A stretch of 40,409 bases of DNA from Streptomyces chattanoogensis (GTDB lineage: Bacteria > Actinomycetota > Actinomycetes > Streptomycetales > Streptomycetaceae), in NCBI RefSeq assembly GCF_001294335.1, contig NZ_LGKG01000168.1:1-40409 (forward strand), read 5' to 3'. This document shows positions 34,778 to 40,409 of this stretch, piece after piece. How positions within the stretch are numbered: the first letter of the stretch is position 1; each line of letters starts with the position of its first letter. The notes under the pieces were generated by a model. The model saw only the letters and a program-made list of their open reading frames with translations. It did not search any database and was not told the origin of the DNA. The position numbers were made by a program, and so were the translations under genes.

Positions 34778-37659
34778 ACGGCCCTCCTCAGGGAGACCAG
34801 GTCGGCCAGCTCGGCATCGGACAGTTCGGTGAGCGCGGTCTCGCCGCCGGAGAGCACCGCGTCGGCGAGGGCCCTCTTGGCGGTGAGGAGCTGGGCGATG
34901 TTGTCCTCGACGGTGCCCTCGGCGATCAGCCGGTGCACCTGGACGGGCTGGGTCTGGCCGATGCGGTAGGCGCGGTCGGTGGCCTGCTCCTCCACCGCCG
35001 GGTTCCACCAGCGGTCGTAGTGGATCACATGTCCCGCGCGGGTGAGGTTGAGGCCGGTGCCCGCCGCCTTGAGGGACAGCAGGAAGACCGGGGCGTGGCC
35101 GGACTGGAACCGGTCGACCATCCTGTCCCGTTCGGCGACCGGCGTGCCGCCGTGCAGCAGCTGGGCCTTGATGCCGCGGTTGGCCAGGTGCCGTTCGAGC
35201 AGCCGGGCCATCCCCACGTACTGGGTGAACACCAGGGTGGCGCCGCCCTCGGCCAGGATGGTGTCCAGGAGTTCGTCGAGGAGTTCCAGCTTCCCGGAGC
35301 GGGCGGCGAGGCCGGGCGCGGTCTCCTTGAGGTACTGCGCGGGGTGGTTGCAGATCTGTTTGAGGGCCGTGAGCAGCTTCATCACCAGGCCGCGCCGTGC
35401 GATGCCCTCGGCGGTTCCGATCCGGTCGAGCGCCTCGCGGACCACGGCCTGGTACAGCGCGGCCTGTTCGCGTCCGAGCGCCACCGGGTGGTCGGTCTCC
35501 GTCTTGGGCGGCAGTTCCGGTGCGATGCCCGGGTCGGATTTCCTGCGGCGCAGGATGAACGGCCGCACCAGCCTGGCCAGGCGCTCGGCCGCCGCCGGGT
35601 CCTCCCCGCCCTCGACCTCGCGGGCATGCAGCGCGCGGAAGGTCTTGAGGGGGCCCAGGAGGCCCGGGGTCGTCCAGTCCAGGAGGGCCCACAGCTCGGA
35701 GAGGTTGTTCTCCACCGGTGTGCCGGTGAGGGCGATCCGGGCCGGTGCCTTGATGCTGCGCAGCGCCCTGGCCGTGGAGGAGCGCGGATTCTTCACATGC
35801 TGTGCCTCGTCGGCGACCACCCATGCCCAGTCGTGCGCGGCCAGCCGTCCGGCGCTGCTGCGCATCGTCCCGTAGGTCGTCAGGACGAAGCCGCCGTCCA
35901 GGCCGTCGAGGCTGCGGCCGGTGCCGTGGAAGCGGTGTACGGGTGTGCCGGGGGCGAAACGCTCGATCTCGCGCTGCCAGTTGCCGAGCAGGGACGCCGG
36001 GCAGACGACGAGGACCGGCGCGGCGGGCCTCCGGTGCCGGTGGAGGGCGATGACCGTGAGGGTCTTGCCCAGCCCCATGTCGTCGGCGAGGCAGCCGCCG
36101 AGGCCGAGCGAGATCATGGTGTCGAGCCAGGCCGTGCCCCGTAGCTGGTAGTCGCGCAGGGTCGCGCGCAGGCCCGGCGGCTGGGGCAGCGGCGCCGCCG
36201 GGGCGGTGAGGCGGCCGCGCAGCGCCGCGAGGGCGCCCAGGGGCACCACCTCGACCTCTTCGCCGTCCACCTCCGCGGTGCCGCCCAGCGTCGCGGCGAG
36301 GGCGTCGGCCGGTTCCAGGTAGCCCAGTTCGCGCTTACGGGCCTTGCGTACGAGGGCGGGATCGACCAGGACCCACTGGTCGCGCAGCCGGACGACGGGG
36401 CGGTGGGCCTCGGCGAGGGCGTCCATCTCCGCCTCGGTCAGCGGTTCGCCGTCCATCGCCATCTGCCAGCGGAACTCCAGGAGCTGGCCGGTGTCGAAGA
36501 ATCCGAAGCCGTCCGCCGCCGGACCGGGCGCTGGGCGCAGCACCGCCGCGGCGGTCAGGCCGCGGGCCAGTTCCCTGGGCCAGTGGACGGCGACCCCGGC
36601 GGCGGCCAGCCGGGGCGCGGCCGGACCGAGCAGGTCGTACAACTCGTCCTCGGCGACGGGCAGGACGTCGGGGACCGGCCGGTCCAGGAGGCGGGTGAGC
36701 GGGTCCCAGACGCGGGCCGCCCGGCGCAGCGCGAGCAGGGTGTCGACGCGGGACCGCGGCCCGAAGTGGTCGGGGCCCTCGTCCTCCCACAGCAGACGGG
36801 CGTCGGCGACGAGCGTGGGGTCGGTGAGGCTGTGCACCTGGAGGACGGCGGCCGCCGCACTGCGCTCCTCGGCGCCTTCCCCGGCGTCCTCCCTGCGGTC
36901 GAAGACCGTGTGCGGGGAGAGGTCGAGGCGCAGGGAGAGCCGTACGCCCGCGTCGATACCGGCCGCGGCCTCGGCAGCCCACTCCCGGGCGCCGGGCAGC
37001 CGCTGCGGCGCGCTCGCCGCGAACGGGGCGCCGGCCACGAGCTCGGCCCCGGCCGTACGGGGCAGGGTGTCGGCGACCGCGTCGACGAAGAGCCGGACCA
37101 GCGCCGCCGGGTCGGGCAGGCGGAGCGGGCGGCTGCCGGGGACCGGGACCGCGTACGCCTCGCCGGGCATGGCCGCGGCGATGGCCCGGAGGTGCGCGAT
37201 GTCGTCGGGATCCAGGGGACCGGCGCGCCATGCGTCGGTGTCGTCGGCCGTCAGGCCGGGCAGGAGCCTGCCGCGCGCGGCGAGATGCAGGGCGTGCAGT
37301 GCGGCTGCGCCCCAGCAGGCGGCGGCAGGATGGGCGGCCGGGTCGTGCCGGGCCCGGACCAGCCGCGGCACCGCCTCGGCAAGGGGCAGCAGCACCGCGG
37401 GAACCGTACGGCTGCGGGCGCCGTTGCCGTGCCGCCGGGCGACGGTCAGCTCCGAGGGCTCGCCGCCCCGTGCTTCGTCCCCGTCGGGGAGCGGGCCGCC
37501 ATCGGGCCGCCAGAGCGCCACCTTCCCGGCACGCGGCGGCAGACCGGGAAGGAAGGTCACCGCACAGCGGGCCGGGCCGGCATCTTCGCCCGGCCCGGCC
37601 GCGGCCGGCGCCGCGGCGTCCGCCCGCGCCGCCGCCCCCGTCTCCCACCGCCTCGCCAT
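34774..37659 (-). CDS. SNF2-family helicase with DUF3670-like region
   Basis: A 961-residue SNF2/RapA-type DNA translocase. The N-terminal half (1-490) contains the SNF2-associated DUF3670-like region (FRWQMAMDGEPLTEAEMDALAE, VVRLRDQWVLVDPAL). The motor follows: LRDYQLRGTAWL, Walker A DDMGLGKTLT (about 525-534), VLVVCPASLLGNWQREIERFAP, VVADEAQHVKNPRS (box II, about 614), ALTGTPVENNLSELWALLDW, then the second RecA domain with LVFTQYVGMARLLERHL, VFLLSLKAAGTGLNLTRAGHV and RWWNPAVEEQATDRAYRIGQ. All motor motifs are intact. The start at 37659 has GAGAGGA upstream. It is the first gene of an operon with SWIM and helicase-associated genes, joined by ATGA overlaps, so roughly equal synthesis and a complex are likely. 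Confidence 0.93.
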   Translation of the reverse strand: MARRWETGAAARADAAAPAAAGPGEDAGPARCAVTFLPGLPPRAGKVALWRPDGGPLPDGDEARGGEPSELTVARRHGNGARSRTVPAVLLPLAEAVPRLVRARHDPAAHPAAACWGAAALHALHLAARGRLLPGLTADDTDAWRAGPLDPDDIAHLRAIAAAMPGEAYAVPVPGSRPLRLPDPAALVRLFVDAVADTLPRTAGAELVAGAPFAASAPQRLPGAREWAAEAAAGIDAGVRLSLRLDLSPHTVFDRREDAGEGAEERSAAAAVLQVHSLTDPTLVADARLLWEDEGPDHFGPRSRVDTLLALRRAARVWDPLTRLLDRPVPDVLPVAEDELYDLLGPAAPRLAAAGVAVHWPRELARGLTAAAVLRPAPGPAADGFGFFDTGQLLEFRWQMAMDGEPLTEAEMDALAEAHRPVVRLRDQWVLVDPALVRKARKRELGYLEPADALAATLGGTAEVDGEEVEVVPLGALAALRGRLTAPAAPLPQPPGLRATLRDYQLRGTAWLDTMISLGLGGCLADDMGLGKTLTVIALHRHRRPAAPVLVVCPASLLGNWQREIERFAPGTPVHRFHGTGRSLDGLDGGFVLTTYGTMRSSAGRLAAHDWAWVVADEAQHVKNPRSSTARALRSIKAPARIALTGTPVENNLSELWALLDWTTPGLLGPLKTFRALHAREVEGGEDPAAAERLARLVRPFILRRRKSDPGIAPELPPKTETDHPVALGREQAALYQAVVREALDRIGTAEGIARRGLVMKLLTALKQICNHPAQYLKETAPGLAARSGKLELLDELLDTILAEGGATLVFTQYVGMARLLERHLANRGIKAQLLHGGTPVAERDRMVDRFQSGHAPVFLLSLKAAGTGLNLTRAGHVIHYDRWWNPAVEEQATDRAYRIGQTQPVQVHRLIAEGTVEDNIAQLLTAKRALADAVLSGGETALTELSDAELADLVSLRRAV

Positions 37660-38121
37660 GCCGTCCTCTCGTCCCGTCGTTCGACTGCCCTGTCGTACCG
37701 CCGCGCGCTTGCCCCGCGCACGCCGCCGCAACTGCCCGGCCGCCCGCGCCCGGCTCGTTTCCAAGCCCCCGACCTGCGAGTCTACGATCGCGCCCGGTGC
37801 GCCTCCCCCGCCGCCGTACCGGCTCCGCCAGTCCCGCGGCGGTTGCCCGCGCGGTGCCGGCGTGCTGATGAAGGTGTCGTGCTGCGGGCTGATGCCCCAT
37901 GCCGACGTGAAGCTCATAACTCTCCGCTCCCCCGTGATGAGCCGACCGCCGCCGGATGCACCCCGCCGACGCTGCCTGAGACCGATGGAAACACACGGCA
38001 CTGACAACGCGGTCGGCCGCGCGCTCTCCCCACTTCTCTCGCAGGTCAAGGCCCTTGCACCCGCCCGGACCCGGCAGTCGGGCGGCGTCTGCCGACCTCC
38101 CGGACCAGCCCCGGACGAAAG

Positions 38122-38130
38122 TTATCCACA
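38122..38130 (+). promoter_or_regulatory. Single DnaA-box-like nonamer TTATCCACA
   Basis: TTATCCACA is the canonical bacterial DnaA box; Streptomyces boxes more often read TTGTCCACA. It lies 95 bases before the UvrD-like gene and about 40 bases upstream of the putative -10. One box is far too few for an origin, so transcriptional control by DnaA, or chance, are the options. Confidence 0.35.
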
Positions 38131-38173
38131 GGCGGGAAATCACTTCCCCACCCCGCCGCGAAAGCCGCTACAG

Positions 38174-38206
38174 TCAGTCACGTCATCACGCTCAGTGATC
38201 GACTGA
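38174..38206 (+). promoter_or_regulatory. Nested inverted repeats before the UvrD-like helicase
   Basis: TCAGTC (38174-38179) pairs with GACTGA (38201-38206), and inside them ATCAC (38185-38189) pairs with GTGAT (38195-38199). They overlap the end of the TACAGT hexamer at 38169-38174 and would be at the start of the transcript, fitting an operator or a 5' hairpin. No regulator is known. Confidence 0.4.
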
Positions 38207-38224
38207 TCTCATCGAGGAGGCCTC

Positions 38225-39757
38225 ATGCACACCCCCACTCCCGAGCAGACCGCCGCGGCCGACGCCTTCCGCGCCGGCACGCATCTCGTGATGCAGGCCG
38301 GCGCCGGTACGGGCAAGACCACCACCCTCGCGATGCTCGCGCACGCGGCACAGCGGCGGGGGCGGCTCGGCCGGTACATCGCCTTCAACAGAGCCATCGC
38401 GCGCGACGCCGCCAGGAAATTCCCCGCCCAGGTGACCTGCGGGACCGCCCACTCCCTCGCCTACACCGCAGTCGGCAGGAACTACCGGGCACGGGTGAAC
38501 GCCCCCAGGCAAGCCGGCTGGCGGACGGGCGCGGCCCTCGGGATCGACGACGGCATGACGGTGCGCATCGGCGCACGCAAGGTCAACAACAAGGCACTCT
38601 CCTATACGGCCCTGCGCACGGTCACCCGTTTCTGCCAGTCGGCCGACAGCGCCATCGCACGCCACCACGTCCCGCCCTTACGCGGTGCCGAATCCGAAGC
38701 CCTGCACGATCAGCTCGCCGACCTCGTCCTGCCGTACGCCCGCAAGGCCTGGGCCGATCTTCAGCACCGGGACCGCGGAGTGGTCCGCTTCGAACACGAC
38801 CACTACCTCAAGATGTGGGCGCTGCAAGAGCCCGTGATCCCGGCGGACTTCCTGCTCCTCGACGAAGCGCAGGACACCAACCCCGTCGTCGAGCAGGTCT
38901 TCTCGGCCCAGCGCGACCACGCCCAGCTGGTGCTGGTGGGCGACTCCGCCCAGGCCATCTACGGCTGGCGCGGGGCACACGATGTCATGACGGGATTCGA
39001 CGGAGAACAGCTCACCCTCTCCCGCTCCTTCCGCTTCGGGCCCGCGCTGGCGGCGGAGGCCAACCGCTGGCTGGCCATCGTCGGCGCACCCATCAGGCTG
39101 ACGGGATCACCACAGCTGGCGACGGAGTTGCGGACGCTGCCCGCCCCGGAGGCGATTCTGTGCAGGTCGAACGCCGGGGCCATGGTGGAGGTGATACGGC
39201 AGCTGGCGGCACACCGCAGGGTCGCCCTCGCCGGTGGCGACGAGGCCTTGAGCGCACTGGCACGGGCCGCGCACGACCTCGAGGCGGGACGGCGTACGGC
39301 GCATCCCGAGCTGATGCTCTTCGAGTCCTGGCCGGAGCTCCGCGAATACGCGGAACACGACCCCGCCGGACGGGACCTGCTCCCGCTGGTGGAGCTCGTC
39401 GACGAGCACGGCACGGCCGCCCTCCGGCGCGCCCTGGGCCGGCTCTCCCCCGAGGATTCCGCCGAAGTGACGGTGTCCACGGCCCACCGGGCCAAAGGCC
39501 GGGAATGGCCGGGCGTGCGCATCGCGGACGATTTCACGGGCCCCGACGATCTCGACGACCACGCCGAGGACGGGACCCCGCTCCCCGGCCCGATCGATAC
39601 CGACGAGGCTCGCCTGGCGTACGTGGCGGTGACCCGCGCCCGCCTCCGGCTCGACATCGGCGGCCTCTCCTGGATCAACGGCCATCCGGCAGGCGACCCG
39701 TGCCCCGGCCCGGCAAAGCCTCCCGGACGCCGGACATCCGGCCCCCGGGAGGAGTGA
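38225..39757 (+). CDS. UvrD/Rep-type (SF1A) DNA helicase, compact
   Basis: A 510-residue superfamily 1A helicase. Motif I is MQAGAGTGKTTTLAML (23-38, K31), motif II is LLLDEAQDTNP (210-220), motif III is LVGDSAQAIYGWRGA (237-251), and LSRSFRFG (265-272) is motif IV. Motif V is VSTAHRAKGREW and motif VI is ARLAYVAVTRARLRL. It is shorter than UvrD (about 720) because the 1B and 2B domains are reduced, closer to Fbh1-like or phage-type helicases. It has no nuclease domain. A strong GAGGAGG site precedes the ATG. It is divergent from the SNF2 operon and followed closely by a DUF6343 gene. It probably unwinds or strips DNA in repair or recombination. Confidence 0.92.
   Translation: MHTPTPEQTAAADAFRAGTHLVMQAGAGTGKTTTLAMLAHAAQRRGRLGRYIAFNRAIARDAARKFPAQVTCGTAHSLAYTAVGRNYRARVNAPRQAGWRTGAALGIDDGMTVRIGARKVNNKALSYTALRTVTRFCQSADSAIARHHVPPLRGAESEALHDQLADLVLPYARKAWADLQHRDRGVVRFEHDHYLKMWALQEPVIPADFLLLDEAQDTNPVVEQVFSAQRDHAQLVLVGDSAQAIYGWRGAHDVMTGFDGEQLTLSRSFRFGPALAAEANRWLAIVGAPIRLTGSPQLATELRTLPAPEAILCRSNAGAMVEVIRQLAAHRRVALAGGDEALSALARAAHDLEAGRRTAHPELMLFESWPELREYAEHDPAGRDLLPLVELVDEHGTAALRRALGRLSPEDSAEVTVSTAHRAKGREWPGVRIADDFTGPDDLDDHAEDGTPLPGPIDTDEARLAYVAVTRARLRLDIGGLSWINGHPAGDPCPGPAKPPGRRTSGPREE
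39719..39752 (+). terminator. Hairpin overlapping the 3' end of the helicase gene
   Basis: CCTCCCGG (39719-39726) pairs with CCGGGAGG (39745-39752), with an inner CCGGA/TCCGG pair (39730-39734 and 39737-39741). It lies in the last codons, ending two bases before the TGA. It may attenuate read-through into the small downstream gene or mark the transcript end. Confidence 0.45.
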
Positions 39758-39803
39758 CTGGCCTGTCGATCGGGAGGATCCTGGAGGTGGGAGATGGGCA
39801 CCG

Positions 39804-40118
39804 ATGCGTACGGGAAATGAGCCGGTTCAGGCACGCAGTCCGCTGAAGATCCGCTGTGGGCTGGCGTTGTGGGGGCTGCTGTGGGCCACCGCCGGAGCCG
39901 TCGCCTTCGTCGCGGCCGGCCGGCCGGAGTGGGCAGCGGCGTGCGCGGCCGTGGCGGCGCTGGCCGCCGCGGACCTGGCCATCGTGATACGGCACATCCG
40001 CCAGGGACCGCATTACCAGCCGGGCAAGGACATACCGCCCTACGAGCCCGACCACGGCCGGAACGACGTCTTGCGCCGCTGGAACAGCAACGGCCGCAAG
40101 CGCGACATCCGGCCGTAG
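39804..40118 (+). CDS. DUF6343-family small membrane protein
   Basis: A 104-residue protein of a family I know mainly from Streptomyces. Two hydrophobic helices (about 20-38, LALWGLLWATAGAVAFVAA, and 43-62, AAACAAVAALAAADLAIVI) form a hairpin in the membrane. The conserved tail RHIRQGPHYQPGKDIPPYEPDHGR (about 63-86) is the family signature and is cytoplasmic by charge. No enzymatic residues are apparent and the function is unknown. A GGAGGTGGGAG tract at 39783-39793 precedes the ATG by 10 bases. It follows the helicase by 46 bases on the same strand, possibly as a second cistron despite the hairpin between them. Confidence 0.87.
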   Translation: MRTGNEPVQARSPLKIRCGLALWGLLWATAGAVAFVAAGRPEWAAACAAVAALAAADLAIVIRHIRQGPHYQPGKDIPPYEPDHGRNDVLRRWNSNGRKRDIRP

Positions 40119-40224
40119 CTCCACCGCGGGCAGAGGCCCGGGCGGCGCCTCGGTGGCGCGCGGCGCCGCGGCCGTGCGGTGCACCCGGTGCGGGGCCGTA
40201 GACGGACGGCTCGGAATGCGGTGC

Positions 40225-40292
40225 GGGTCCGTACGCGGCACGAGTCCGTACGCGGCGCGCATCCATACGCGGCGCGCATCCGTACATGGTGC
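40225..40292. repeat. 17-bp tandem repeat, four copies
   Basis: Contiguous units at 40225-40241, 40242-40258, 40259-40275 and 40276-40292 share the core TCCGTACGCGGC (with TCCATACG and TCCGTACATGG variants). The surrounding 40119-40224 contains looser forms of the same motif (GGGGCCGTAGACGGACGG) and no gene. Such repeats often break short-read assemblies, and this contig ends 96 bases later. Confidence 0.85.
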
Positions 40293-40387
40293 GGCCCCGC
40301 GCGCGGTGACAGTCGAGCCGTACGGCGGGACGGCATGAGGCGCGCCTGACCGTGTTCACGAGCGGCGGCGAGGGGGAGGGGCGGGGG

Positions 40388-40409
40388 CTGTCTCTTATAC
40401 ACATCTCCG
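40388..40409 (+). other. Nextera transposon-adapter sequence (assembly artefact)
   Basis: CTGTCTCTTATACACATCT at 40388-40406 is the 19-base Tn5 mosaic end used in Illumina Nextera libraries, followed by CCG, the first bases of the index adapter. It is not genomic. Reading frames entering it give MCIRDS and MYKRQ peptides, known hallmarks of untrimmed adapters. True sequence ends at or before 40387. Confidence 0.97.

Larger units (their letters stand above)
37660..38224. other. Divergent intergenic region SNF2 operon / UvrD-like helicase
   Basis: The 565 bases hold no convincing gene; long frames through it are codon-bias artefacts. The right end has a DnaA-box-like nonamer, a TACAGT -10-like hexamer (38169-38174) and nested inverted repeats just before the helicase gene. 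The left part, upstream of the SNF2 operon, is uniformly GC-rich with no distinct promoter. Confidence 0.5.

Noticed and set aside
37660..38049. N-terminal extension of the SNF2 helicase to an ATG at 38049
   Set aside because: The added 130 residues are Arg/Gly/Pro-rich, and a good ribosome site stands before the ATG at 37659.
38122..38130. Replication origin marked by a DnaA box
   Set aside because: Only one nonamer is present. Streptomyces oriC has many boxes between dnaA and dnaN, which are not here.
40388..40409. A Tn5-like transposon end
   Set aside because: The sequence is the synthetic Nextera mosaic end continuing into the index adapter at the very end of the contig, with no target duplication or transposase.

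Overview
This window is chromosomal DNA from a Streptomyces-type actinomycete. The evidence is the very high GC content with G/C-ending third codon positions, frequent GTG starts, leaderless-looking promoters, a mycothiol-dependent enzyme family, a DUF6343 protein, and the neighbourhood of uvrA, metallo-hydrolase, TerC, TerD, uvrB, secreted GDPD and ogt, which I know from Streptomyces chromosomes. The last 22 bases (40388-40409) are Illumina Nextera adapter, so the window is the end of a short-read contig. The species cannot be named from the sequence.

Layout. (1) 1-2980: a terminator hairpin, an operon of a secreted papain-fold cysteine protease and an apparently cell-wall-sorted partner (both minus strand), then a divergent HTH regulator ending in a G-rich tandem repeat. 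(2) 2990-6450: a Tat/lipobox Rieske protein, a decayed sugar:H+ symporter, a LacI operator, and a coupled lacI-pfkB pair. This looks like a sugar locus that has lost its transporter. (3) 6725-15300: uvrA, a small charged protein, a divergent TetR/flavin monooxygenase pair, a mycothiol-dependent isomerase-family protein, a metallo-beta-lactamase-fold hydrolase, and terC behind a likely manganese riboswitch. (4) 15580-20500: a TerD/FtsK-like fusion, terD and uvrB, all on the minus strand. (5) 21000-25330: secreted glycerophosphodiesterase, ogt, a DUF1697 protein, an orphan PemK/MazF-like protein and a WGR/beta-propeller protein. (6) 25360-30170: a uridine-kinase-like protein with no proper P-loop, an IclR-type regulator, a quinone oxidoreductase, and a small ORF coupled to an FAD monooxygenase. 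(7) 30300-40120: an Rnl5-type RNA ligase convergent with a three-gene overlapping operon (SNF2 helicase, SWIM zinc-finger protein, helicase-associated protein), then a UvrD-like helicase and a DUF6343 membrane protein.

Theme. Nucleic-acid repair recurs: UvrA, UvrB, alkyltransferase, RNA ligase and two helicase loci. Ter-type metal/stress genes lie between uvrA and uvrB. The items most worth following are the TerC leader, which has a yybP-ykoY-like aptamer plus a perfect 10-bp anti-Shine-Dalgarno helix; the SNF2-SWIM-helicase-associated operon facing an RNA ligase; the protease and LPVTA-protein pair; and the TerD/FtsK-like fusion without Walker A. No CRISPR array, tRNA, rRNA, insertion sequence or replication origin was seen.
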